A stretch of 64,000 nucleotides of DNA from Pisolithus tinctorius (Eukaryota; Basidiomycota; Agaricomycetes; Boletales; Pisolithaceae), in the NCBI GenBank assembly GCA_024663395.1, contig JANFAH010000002.1:558001-622000 (forward strand), in the 5' to 3' direction. Shown one piece after another: positions 1 to 11,082 of the stretch (position 1 is its first letter; each line of letters starts with the position of its first letter). The notes beneath the pieces are model-generated. The model did not search any database. It was not told the DNA's origin and saw nothing but the letters and a program-made list of their open reading frames with translations. A program made the position numbers and the translations under genes.

Positions 1-640
1 CACATAAGACCTTTCTAACCGAGTGACAGACCTGAGGCGACCAAAGAACGTCCTTCTGGAAGTCATACTGACAAGGAGAACACGCTGACCAAGCTGCATG
101 GGACGAGACGGGGCTGACAATGATGGGATGAACCAGGGGGCTTCAGGACAGAAGCTGGTGGGAATGCCTGGCAGATATACGTAGCCACTGTCTCTGGCAA
201 ATGAGACAAGCGAGATGATCGACGAAGAGGTGGCCATGATTGATGGACTTAGTGAAATGAGCGTCTGATGGATGGAGTGCTGTAGAAACACGTAGGGTGC
301 AAGGATCCTCTCCAAATTTGGAAGGAAGAATCGTGGGGCTGAGCACTTTAAGCGAGTGTGGGAATGGAGTCGATATCTTTGGAAATGGTGGAGATACGAC
401 GAAAACCGGAATGCCGTACACGGGCGCTAAAAACCTTTAATGTGCGCTTAACTCGCTTCCTCTTTTCTCTTTAGCACTGACGACTCGATCTTGTGCGAAG
501 GATGACTGTTCACATCCAACAGTCTTTCTACGCATGAGGCCTTTAGTCTTCATCTGCATGCACGGGCATTGTGCGCAACTCGTCAACGAGTTAGGCAGAG
601 TCAGCTGTAACCATGTCCACAACACCTTTGGTGTGTGACA
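1..640 (-). repeat. LTR of Ty3/Gypsy family A, cut by window edge
   Basis: This stretch matches the end of the other LTR-A copies (for example 7211-7849) nearly base for base and ends at the shared terminus ..GTGTGACA, followed by GCGG, the type of 4-bp target seen at other A insertions. In sense orientation (minus strand) it holds the U3 start and the first part of the LTR-encoded ORF (start codon at 237-235, running off the window at base 1). Whether it is a solo LTR or belongs to an element outside the window cannot be told. Confidence 0.9.
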
Positions 641-1096
641 GCGGGACTGTTCGGTGGACATATTCGACGACAATGGGTTCACTGATAGCTCGATGATCAA
701 TCAAGATTTAAACTTGTAGGAACAATGGCAAGAATATCATTCACACCATGGGAAGCAAGGTTGGACAATGGCAGACGTGGCCATATTTGGTTCAGCAAGG
801 TTGGACAATGGCGGATGGAGCCAAATTTTGGGTAACAGCAATACATGGGAGATGAGCAGCAATATCTCCCTACATAGATAGCTACCAGTCGCTTCCACAT
901 GGCCAATACGTAGACCTGTCCCGCTCAGCTCTCCACTCAATTGTCCCGCTTAACTATCCCTCTCTCCGATATCAAAGACACCTCTCACAACCACCATGGT
1001 GTCATGAGCTACCATACATTCCATACAATTGTATTCTAATGTGTAAAACTAGGCTAAGCCCTCTATAGACCGTACATGAGTTCCAAAAAAGGTTTC
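641..1096. other. Intergenic, no gene recognised
   Basis: No supported coding region. A short tandem duplication, AGCAAGGTTGGACAATGGC, is seen at about 759 and 795. The stretch separates the LTR-A end from the 3' end of the minus-strand gene that follows. Confidence 0.5.
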
Positions 1097-3664
1097 CACT
1101 CTGAATGTTTGAGGGATTCGACAACTACTTCTGCTTCTGATTGCTGCCTGTTTGCTTGCATGATCTCTTTGCATCAGGAGATGGAACATCTGCATCTGGC
1201 CTTGCAGGGGCCTTTCTGACACGAGGTGACTTCCAGGTGCTCCCAGGGATGCCCTGTTTCACATTCGCAGATGCTGCATTGGAGGTCACAGATCCATTAT
1301 TGTTGGACTTGGACGAGTATTTGGCCCCAGGTTGACATCGATTCATGTCTGGCTCACTCGATTCTGACAGAGCCGACTTAACACACAACGCAAACTTGTT
1401 AGCCATGACAACTGATTCAACATGACCAAACTTGCCTTGTGCGTGCGCTTCAGGGTGGATTTCAGCTTTCTGCCTTTGTTTCTGCTTGTTGACCCCTCCT
1501 CAGTTGGGAGGTCAGTGAAAGGAATGCTCTCTAATCCATCTGCATCTGCGTATTCTGAGTGGTCCTGTAGTTCAGTTGTGTACTTGCTCCCTGAGTGCAG
1601 ATCAGAGTTTGCTGCGAATACAAGTTGCAGTGGGAAGCTCACTATTCAGGGATGTTGCCGATTTCTTTGAATTGGATAGGGTGGGCAAATAAGTGTCTTC
1701 ATCAGCTTCATCATCGGAATCATGGCCGTTGCTTTCCCTCCCATTATCATCAGTTAGCACTTTATTTCGTGGACAATGCACCGGGGTGTTTGCATGGGCT
1801 GGAGGTGCAGAGAGCCACTCACTATGGGAACCATCAGCTGCTGGGGGATTTGAGCGGGAACGAGAAGGGAATGGTGTCTTGGCATGGTTTTGCCTCCCAC
1901 CAGATACCTGAAGACCGGAATCGCATTAGTGCTGATCTGTCGTGCATGAAAATCACACATGGCGCACCTTTTTAGTGGAGGGATCATCTGTTCCAACATC
2001 GCTCCCCTCAGCCTCGCTGTGATCATCCAAACTGTCATCTGTGCTATCATCCACACTATCATCCGCACTATCATCCGCCACTCCCTCTTCCCGTGCTTTA
2101 CCCTTGCCCTTGACATTTTTCCTTCCAGGATTCTTTTTGTATTTGGGGGCAGGTGTCTTTTGGTATTTCCGCTGCCTCACAACCTGGAGGGGTACCAAAG
2201 TTCTATCCACTGGTGGCTGCAGCTCGCCAGATCGATCGATCCATTTCTGAAATCCAAACACATCATTTGGATGGGTTTCCTGTCGCTTGTGCCAAAAGGA
2301 CAGCAGCTGGGTAGCTGTTGTCATCCACATGTGACTTGGGTTGTGGTCGAAGGTAAATCCTTCAGGAAGATGGTGGGCTGCTATCATTTCTGCTTGATGA
2401 TGACCGAAGTTCTTGAATGGCACTGCTGACGAGGGATTTCCGCATGCTAATCCTGATAGCACTCGTCAGAGATTGAGGAGACTAAATACTCTGGCCACTC
2501 ACGGTAGTGAGCAGTCATAAATCTGCGAACCATTTTTTGTAGTTGGTCCCAGCTAAGGCCCACAATTTCTCCAATCCAAATCTCTCCATTGGCATCTTTC
2601 ACCAATTTCACGGAGTCAACCTTGCCCGTCCTCGTTGCTTTGGCTGCTGTCTTTTTCCGAGCACGTTCGGGACTTGACTCGCCATCATGCTCAGGTGGTG
2701 TTCCTGGTTCCTCAAATGTTTCCCCAAGGTACTCTCTCCAGCTTCCTTCCAGTGTGCGGACATCATTGAAGGGGATCCCATCCGCGATTTCGTTATTGAA
2801 GTCCATACTGTCATTGCATGAGTCTTACCTAGGCCTAGAGGAGAATATGGTGGACTCATGTGCATGCCTGTATAGTTCCCTCCTCATTTTTCCACCCAGC
2901 CATACACACTATGCGAATTCCACAATATCTCCACATCTCCATTGAAAAGTTTCAGACATACTTGTACCCATACTTGGCTGCATTCCTGGGAACCAGGATA
3001 AATTGAAGACTGGGAAGTTGACCTCATAAAATCGCACCTTGCTTTTGTCTCTGGCACAGGGCCTTCCCACCCATTCCACCTTTCCGCTATATCTTCAGCT
3101 GCAGCCAATTGTTCCTCCATCAGGTCGTCCTGAATAAAAGCCATCAATGCATTCTGATACTGTTGGATCTGCTTGCTTCCATGGGTATCGCCTTCTTCTA
3201 CTTTCATTTTTGCAAGCCTCTCCTGTATTTGCTCTTGGTACAATTTGCAGACCACTGCCCGCACAGAGTATTTGTAACTGGATCTAAGGGTAATGCAGGG
3301 CTTCTTTGAATGGAGGGGCTTTTTCAACCAATCTTGTATTAGCTACAAGGGTGCTTTGAATTGTGAGCATCCAAATCAGAACTTTTAGAGCATACCTTGC
3401 ACTTGGTCTGGACTTTGCTCCCTCTCAATTCTTTGTTCCTGTCCAATCCCTGCATCTCCTCCCATATAGATAGCAGAACTGCAGGCTTCTTCTTCTTCCC
3501 TGCTTGCCTCCATTCCTGGCATCGGCGCCCAAGGATCTCCAACTCTTCCACTTCAAATGTTTCTTCCTCCCTTTCCCCCACATCTGATGGTTCTATATCT
3601 CACTCACCATCAGCATCATCTCTTTCCGTCTGATCCCAGGTGTCTGATTCATACTGGGACTCCA
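1097..3664 (-). pseudogene. Transposon-linked multi-exon hypothetical protein, decayed
   Basis: The minus strand carries consecutive protein-like segments in several frames. They start with an acidic N-terminus from an ATG near 3664, then a helical segment (about 3300-2990), an AGWKNEEG block and a DFNNEIADG...WREYLGE block (about 2890-2700). A Lys-rich region and a strongly acidic run of DDS repeats follow (about 2200-1980), then a basic Ser/Lys-rich tail to 1125. Canonical introns such as GTATGC..GTAG near 3386-3338 join some segments. From memory this arrangement (helical N-terminus, WREY block, acidic tail) matches a hypothetical family expanded in Agaricomycetes and often found beside KDZ transposons; the function is unknown to me. 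An in-frame TGA near the N-terminus and frame changes near 2880 and 1960 suggest decay, though some breaks may be unrecognised introns. It is transcribed divergently from the KDZ transposase. Confidence 0.5.
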
Positions 3665-4265
3665 TGGAGTATGATGTGGTATGATGTATAATGGTGTATA
3701 ATAGATGGTTGGCTGCTAAGTTTTTTCGTGCCCTTGTTTGGTCTCAATGCATTTCATTACTAGTACGGTCATGCCAAGGAATTCGTTCGGACCTCCGTGA
3801 AGCAACCGAAATATCCAATCAGGCTGATATCTTTGATGGGAGCTCCATGAAGCGACCGAAATATCCAATCGGGCTGATCTCTTTGACAGGATCCCGCCCA
3901 AAGGCAGATTAGCTCCTGGTTTGCATCTGGGCTGTCAGTTGGCTGGCCCAATCATATCCATACTTATATTGATACTGAACATCTCGTTTCACCTACATCA
4001 GCTAATATAGCATCCAAATTCACCATCATAATCCAGGCAAAGCACCCAGGTAATGTTGCAGCAGGAAGGGAATGTGTGGGCAGGGATTGAGCGGTAATAA
4101 GAAGGCAGCGCCATGCATTGCGCAAGGCCAGTGTAGTTGCATTTGTATTTATGCCCTGACGTGTGTTAAGGTACCGACGTCAATAGAGCTAAATGATAAA
4201 GCGACTTGCACTAGCGGTAGTGTTTCTAACAACTGACCTCATACTGTCAAATCAGCAACCTCCAG
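3665..4265. promoter_or_regulatory. Divergent intergenic region with short tandem duplication
   Basis: This is the shared upstream region of the minus-strand hypothetical gene and the KDZ transposase. It contains an imperfect duplication of about 38 bp with the core CCGAAATATCCAATC (about 3799-3836 and 3849-3887). Such repeats are common near the ends of KDZ elements. No terminal inverted repeat could be assigned by eye. Confidence 0.4.
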
Positions 4266-5998
4266 ATGGCCAAGGGAAGTACTCAAAAGGGCATGAGAAT
4301 GATTGGTCCTACCCTGGGCCATCGGGTGAAGCAGCTGGAAGTCAAGACTTGGAGAACTGGAGGTAGATATAGATCGTGATTGGTAGAAGTCACAATCAAA
4401 CAGCCAGATCCAGCAACCCCTGTCCATTCTCCCTGATCCTTGCCATCCAAGCATTCAAGGTCTCGCTCCCACAAGTACTTTGATGCATGGGTGGATTCAG
4501 CCTTCGACGGACATGAAAGCATGAGCCCACCAGTCCAGCAGCTGATGTTACTGCAGAAAAAGGTATGCAGCAGTTTGCCAACCCGAAAGCAGACTTCACA
4601 TGGTGTGTCAGACACAGAACGATTACATCTGCGAATGGGTTCCACGGAAGGGGGAGTTCTTGAAGATACTCCTGGAGCTGGAAGCCTCCCCAGAGCCAAG
4701 GAACTGCACCTGGTGTGGCAATGACGGGGTGTACAGATGTCCGGATTGCTTGCATCAGCCCCTATTCTGCACAGAATGTTGCTGGAAGACTCATGAGAGT
4801 CTGCCTTTCCACAGGATCCAACAGTGGACAGGGGACTTCTACAAGGAATCCGCCCTCCATATGGTGAGAGATCAGCTGGTTGCCCAGAATTACATTCACA
4901 TCAAGACCCACAGACTGGCGTTCGGTTGCACCTGGGACATGGTGGAGCACCCTGTCCCCGTGCGATCGCACAAGCCCAGCAAGCAGCAGGTGAACCTCTG
5001 CCCATGGATGATCAAGAGTGGGAAGATGTGGAAGATATCGAAGAAAACCCAAAGCACCTCTGTCCTCCAGTGGGGTCAAGATATCTCACCGTCATGGATG
5101 TCACAGGTGTTCATTTCATTGTAGTGAATTGGTGTGAATGCGAGACTGCAGAAGCCCGATACATACAGTTACTCAGAGCCAAACTATTTCCCTCAATGTT
5201 CAAGAAGCCAAGCACTACATTCACATTTGCAGTTCTGGATGACTTCCTGAGGGACAACCTGGAATGTGGAATGTCTGGTATGAACTATTACAGCAAGTTG
5301 CATCGGATCACATCCAGCGTGTTTCCACACCTAGTTCCAGTAAGATTTGGTATTTTGGTTCCAAGTGTTGGAATATCTGAAGGGTCAATCAGGATAGATA
5401 CCGTGAGCTTCTACGGGTTGCACGGAAATGGCAATACCTCAAGCTACTTAAATGGAATGGATTCTGTGGGACAACCAGGTCAGCAGAGAAAGGCAGACTG
5501 GCATTATTTTGCGCAGCATGCCCCCAGCCTGGAATAAATGTTGATACCAATGAGGATTTGGACCAGTAAGCTGCTCCAATACTGCAATCCTCATATGCTG
5601 ACCTTCTCCAGCTGGCGGTTCACCCGCACAGTAGTAATGGACGGAAACTTTAAAGTGGAACACATGCATGAGCGGAAATCCGAAGAGCAAGTGCGGTTGA
5701 TGGATGGACTAGGTTATATGGTGTCCAATCCAAACTATGCGGACTATTTGAAGGCCACTCCACATATCGTGGAGGTATGAATTCATTCAACCTGTGCAAA
5801 ACATGATCTGAGCTCAGGCACAGAAATCCACCTGCAACAACCACAGAGCTATCAGTCAGGCAAATGTAGCCCAGGGAAAGCTTCATGCGACCGGAATTGG
5901 GGCGACTGCATGCACACGGCATGGATGCTTTTATCCGCATTGTGTTGTTGACTTCCAAAAAGGAGAAAGGTATGAGGTTGAATCGTCAATTTTGACAC

Positions 5999-6002
5999 CC
6001 GC
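5999..6002. repeat. Target-site duplication CCGC, left
   Basis: CCGC directly precedes the LTR at 6003 and is repeated at 7850-7853 directly after it. This marks a clean retroelement integration. Confidence 0.85.
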
Positions 6003-7849
6003 TGTGAGTCAAAGTGTGGAAAGGCAGTATAAACCAACCAAACCAACACAAAAGACAAATATGTGCGAGTGGTGGTTTACCTCCATGGAACCTGGAGGGC
6101 AGAGAAACCTAAAGTGGGGAAGACTTCAAGTGGAGGTGCTCCTGGCGCAAGTCGTTGACGAGTTACGCAGGAGAAGACGAATGGACAATGATTGGGAAGG
6201 GGATGCTGAACAGAGTGAAGGTGTTCAGCCGAAAGTACTTGGGGGTAATGGACTTTTGATAGAATATGCTCCTGGCGCAAGTCGATGACGAGTTACGCAG
6301 GAGTGAATGGATGACTAAGCAGGTGTGCTGACAGAGCACAGATGATACTTCAGATGAAGGTAGATAGACCCTTGATGGAGCCTCAACTACCAATGATATG
6401 AATGAAGACAGATAGACTCTTCCGAATGAGCCTCAACTGTCGACGACAAGATATGCTGAGCTGAGCTGACTTCTGAGTGACTTCTTGATTGATTGATTGT
6501 GGGTAGCTAAGTACATGGGGGTTTATATACTGAGGGGGGAGCACTGCTTGTGACAAACAAGGCACAAACACTTGGTAAGTAATGAGTAAGGACTGAGTAA
6601 TCATGATGAGTAAGCGAGAAATGATAAGTAAGCAAGCAAAGAAGATTGGTAAGTATTGGCAATGAACAAGTCAAGGATAGTCAAAATATCACAAAATGAG
6701 TCAAATAGAATCAGAAACTGAGTAAGCGCACTGATATCACATTAGGGGGTGGCGATGCAAGTCAGATCTCGGCGGAGACATCTCTAGATCCAAAGATGGC
6801 ATGACAGATGGACGGTGTTTCCAGATAGGGAAGTATTAATTCCAGAATTGAAGGGCATGAGTCAGGCGTCAAAGGGGGCTAGGGCGTTGGGGGTCTGTGG
6901 GGCAATGAGAGCATACGTGATCGCGTCTCCCACCCTTCCATCCTCTCAGCGAAGTTAACAAAAACTTCATGGATGGGGTTCTGATGGAGGAGGAGGAGAA
7001 GGAGGAACGTCTTCTGCTGGATCTTGCAGTAGGAAGGCAAGATGCATGTCATACTCGTCATGAATGCGATCAGGGAGGCTGGAGGACAGTAGATTATACT
7101 GCAGCTGTCGCAATGCAGGAAGAATGATGGACGAGACTGGAATAAAGACGGTGCAGGGAGCAGGGAGGAACGATCCATATGCTTCATCAACCGGGGAGAC
7201 TGAAACGACCACATAAGACCTTTCTAACCGAGTGACAGACCTGAGGCGACCAAAGAACGTCCTTCTGGAAGTCATACTGACAAGGAGAACACGCTGACCA
7301 AGCTGCATGGGACGAGACGGGGCTGACAATGACAGGATGAACCAGGGGGCTTCAGGACGGAAGCTGGTGGGAATGCCTGGCAGATATACGTAGCCACTGT
7401 CTCTGGCAAATGAGACAAGCGAGATGATCGACGAAGAGGTGGCCATGATTGATGGACTTAGCGAAATGAGCGTCTGATGGATGGAGTGCTGTAGAAACAC
7501 GTAGGGTGCGAGGATCCTCTCCAAATTTGGAAGGAAGAATCGTGGGGCTGAGCACTTTAAGCGAGTATGTGAACCGAGTTGATATCTTTGGAAACGGCGG
7601 AGATACGACGAAAACCGGAATGCCATACACAGGCGCTAAAAACCTTTAATGCGCGCTTAACTCGCTTGCTCTTTTCTCTTTAGCACTGACGACTCGTTCT
7701 TGTGTGAAGGATGACTGTTCACATCCAACAGTCTTTCTACGCATGAGGCCTTTAGTCTTCATCTGCATGCACGGGCATTGTGCGCAACTCGTCAACGAGT
7801 TAGGCAGAGTCAGCTGTAACCATGTCCACAACACCTTTGGTGTGTGACA
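6003..7849 (-). repeat. Solo LTR, Ty3/Gypsy family A (subtype A1)
   Basis: TG...CA-bounded 1847-bp LTR flanked by the 4-bp duplication CCGC, with no internal element sequence. Its sense strand is minus. It starts with the TGTCACACACC end at 7849, carries the LTR-encoded ORF at 7446-6967, a TATA box near 6520, and three palindromic modules (about 6139-6173, 6268-6302 and 7770-7806). It lies in an intron of the KDZ transposase. Compared with the copies at 20405 and 30053, the first 70 bases on the plus strand differ, defining a subtype shared with 14260-16102. Confidence 0.93.
6967..7446 (-). CDS. LTR-encoded ORF (U3), family A copy
   Basis: A 159-aa open frame inside the U3 part of the LTR, from the MATSSS start (context aatcATGGcc) to a TGA at 6967. 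No domain is recognised. The protein has a central Arg-rich stretch (SRRTFFGRLRSVTRLERSYVVVSVSP) and a Pro-rich acidic tail. The same frame is open in all young LTR-A copies here and keeps its length in the decayed copy at 54003-54482. Its position upstream of the TATA box means it would lie at the 3' end of a full genomic transcript. Function unknown. Confidence 0.55.
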   Translation of the reverse strand: MATSSSIISLVSFARDSGYVYLPGIPTSFRPEAPWFILSLSAPSRPMQLGQRVLLVSMTSRRTFFGRLRSVTRLERSYVVVSVSPVDEAYGSFLPAPCTVFIPVSSIILPALRQLQYNLLSSSLPDRIHDEYDMHLAFLLQDPAEDVPPSPPPPSEPHP

Positions 7850-9768
7850 CCGCTGATGGCACTGCAGACAGTTGAACATGGACTACTCTTTAGTAAATGC
7901 ATTGGGATACAATATGGAAGGGATCAAACAAGTGGTTTGCTTCTATGACATTAACTGCTCCTACATGACGAATCTGCGGAAGCGTGTGGGTCAAAGTGAG
8001 TTGATTGATATCCCGTCATCGCTTCGGATTATCCCTGGAATCAGCATATGGCATGTGCATGGGCACAAGAAGGAATGTTATGCACAGTATGCCCCACTGT
8101 TCATCAAGGGGGCCAGATGGGTAGACAGAGAAATCATTGAAATGTTGTGGTCCATCCTTAACGTGGCATCCACATCTGCACACAGGATGACCTCACCACA
8201 TTGCCAAGAACTGCTGGATTTCCAGATGAATGATTCCAACTTCATGAAGATGATTCGGATTGGTTAGTCTGAGCATCCACTTGCAGTGCACTCTCTGACA
8301 TCCAAGATTAAGCAGATAGCCTATTGCAGAAGCTCAAAGCGGCTCGAGCAGCAGTGCCATTGGTGAGGCAGGCATATATAAAGCTAGATGAAGCCTTGAC
8401 TGCAGAGCAGCGAGACAGCTGGTGAACGCAAGAGATTCATGCACTGCAAGATCGCATCACCAACCCATCTGCCATGGACATCTTCGAAGTTCAATTAAGG
8501 GCGGGTATGGCGTCCACCTTTTTGGATAAACACAAAATACTTACATATCACGAGAAGCACCAACAGTGCGTGCCATCGAACTAACGTTATTGGAGGAGCC
8601 AAGACCCAGCGGAAGCCTACATGGAGTGGCTAGTTGGCTAGCACACAGTTTACGCTTAGAAGAGGCCATAACCTCACTTCACATGGACAGAAAGGACATT
8701 GGGGAATGGGCATTGGAATTGAAAAAATTGGCTATGGCACGCTGTGCTGATCGCATTTCATCTGAACAATCAGGTTTTATCATGGATGCTGCGATTTACT
8801 TGAAGCTGCACCTTGAAGCGGGCTCCAACACTTCTGCCAGCGAATCCATACAGCCGACTGCATTTCTTGATGCAAATTCTGAGCAGGATTATGCTTCAGA
8901 TGATGGTTGGCTGGATGATGTGGGGGATGAGTTGCCCGCCTCAGATGGAACCCTGGCAGGACCGCAGGACAAATTGCCACTTCCATCCGCTCTTGGCATT
9001 GACGCATGTCGAGCTCGAGGGCTTCAAAATCTTGCAGAAATGGAGCTGAAGCTTCGCACAGGTCAAGCTAATGATGCACTACATGGCCTCTGTCTTACGT
9101 TGGCAGACAAGGTGGCTGTCTTTCGGGGGGTGGTGTGCACAGCTAAGAGCTATTCTACGAAAACTCAGGCCTGGGATATGATCCGTGCTATCAATGTCTC
9201 AGTAAAAAAACAGGCCACGATTTATAATTGATGCAGAGATGCCATGGTTGCACTTGGCACAGGTGCAGATATCTTAGGACATTATCAAGAGCTTCATAAA
9301 GAAGACCTGGCTGTGCAGACAGCGGCCTTCTCCCAAAATGCACAGGAGCACTGTGGAACCCATCTTCCATGGTTTTGGTCGATCAACGTCCTGCAGGACA
9401 CAGAATCAAAGAGTTGGATGTCTGAATGTATGTTGACCTTACTGTTCAACAGTGCTTTGAGGTTGATGAATTTGCTTCAATTAGTTTATCGCATTCATTG
9501 GCTGCGAGCAAAATCCGTCAAAGATCGTTGGGAAGAAGAGGAAGAGCTCGTAATATCAGAATTTCAATGGGCTATAAGTTTCTTCAGATTTCGAGCAAAA
9601 GAATGGCATAAGATACAGATGGGAAACAGCGCTATTGGAGCTCCTGGGGTGCGGTGTTATGCAGTGAGGCAGAGGATGATGTATTCGAGGTTGGCTGAGC
9701 ATGCCGAATGCAAATGGCAGGCCATGAATGCGACTGATATTCAGTTTGTCCTGGAGAAAGATTTGTAG

Positions 9769-11082
9769 TTAAATGTTAGCTCAATGTGAACCTGCAGTTT
9801 CCGTCCCCCACCCTTGCATTCCGCCCTGTAGCTGATGGGTGGGTCAGTGGGTACTTTGCAGGAGACACCCAGTGGCAAGCTAGCCCATTCATTTACCTTT
9901 CGCATGTTTTATTTCCATTGTGGATATGTCTGGTATGACATGCATATATATATCATCTGTCTTGAAAGGCTCATGCGTCCACGGGCTGAAATGAATGGCA
10001 ACAAACCATTGTTGGGAAACAGAATATTTATTGCTCAATGCAGAGGGTGAATTGGGCACTAGTTACTGGCTGAATGCCCTTGGTGGTATTTCCGTCTGCT
10101 GAGAAATATTTATCCGCTCATTTGCCAAGCTTCCACCTATCAAAATACATTGGCTCCTACAATAGCAGAATGCAACTTTCTCCCTGAATTGAACCTTGCG
10201 AATCTCATACTCTGCTCATTTGCACATGTCCAACCTGTGGGCATACCTTGGATCCTACATTAGTGCAATGAGAATATTGCTTTGCATTTGCATCTGATGA
10301 CCAATTGCTCTCAGCCTTGCATCTCATGCAGTCTGCTCACTTTGAAGGGTTCCATCTATCAAGATCCATCGAATTCCATGTTAGCAGGTCGAGACAGTCC
10401 ATATCAACCTTGCATATTGCACAGGCTGCTCATTTGGAAGGGTTCCGTCTATTGGGATCCGTGGAATGCTGTTTTCGCAGGCTGACATCTTCCTTTGCAT
10501 TGTTATCCTATTATTAGCTGTTATCTTGTTTTGTAACTCCCAAGTGAATGCTGTAAATAGCATAGCCACTCGTTCACCAGGTGTCCGTCTATTGGGATTC
10601 ATCAGCGGCCGTATTAGCAGACTCAGATGTGTCTATCGGGATCCATGGAATGCTGTTTTCGCAGGCTGACATTTTTCTTTGCATTGTTATCCTATTATTA
10701 GTCGTTATCATGTTTTGTAAATCCCAAGTGAATGCTGTAAATAGCATAGCCTGCGCATTCGGGTTCTGTCTATCAGGCTCCATCAGCTCTGGTTTTAGCA
10801 GAATGAGACCATCCCACTATCTCATTTTTTAAGCTTCATGTTAACTATGCTATATCGCAAAGCCATGCATTCGCTAAGCTTCCACCTATTGGGATACATC
10901 AGTGGTTGTTTTAGTAGAATGAGATTATCCTTCGCAATTCTGTTGGCTGTCTAGCCATTGTCTTTTTCTCACTCTAAGTAAATGTTGAGTATATGATGCG
11001 GCCACAGTGGTCAATTAAAATGCGAAATGTAAAAAAACATTGTATATACCACGGAGGAGTAAAATTATAGATGGCCTCATTC
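9769..11082. repeat. Degenerate tandem repeats downstream of KDZ transposase
   Basis: From about 10080 to 10960 a degenerate unit recurs with the shared words CTATTGGGATCC, GGAATGCTGTTTT and GCAGAATGAGA. A longer copy pair of about 130 bp (10437-10566 and 10618-10752) is nearly identical, including the word CTTTGCATTGTTATCC. This fits subterminal repeats of the KDZ element. No credible gene is seen. The bases 9769-10080 hold nothing I can name. Confidence 0.6.

Larger units (their letters stand above)
4266..9768 (+). pseudogene. KDZ (Kyakuja-Dileera-Zisupton) transposase, spliced, with solo LTR in one intron
   Basis: Spliced conceptual translation gives the order expected of KDZ transposases. 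First comes a CxC2-type cysteine cluster (about 4690-4840, CTWCGNDGVYRCPDC and FCTECCWKTH). Next is the block LTVMDVTGVHFIVV (about 5085), then FTFAVLDDFLRDNLECG, then MDGNF (about 5640), then YDINCSY (about 7945) with HVHGH, then VDREIIEMLW (about 8130) and the C-terminal helical part to 9768. The MDGNF, YD and E blocks carry the presumed DDE residues. Introns are short and canonical, for example 4569-4617, 5341-5402, 5572-5618 and 5970-7867. The last is normally 47 nt but holds a solo LTR-A. Three in-frame TGA codons (4434, 8423, 9229) each sit where CGA would fit the flanking frame. The gene therefore looks dead by CpG decay, although the architecture is otherwise complete. The start ATG at 4266 is a reasonable but unproven choice. 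Confidence 0.85.

Noticed and set aside
6967..7626. Longer LTR ORF starting upstream of MATSSS
   Set aside because: Upstream start codons differ between copies and their N-terminal parts are not preserved in the old copy. The MATSSS start has good context and is shared by all.
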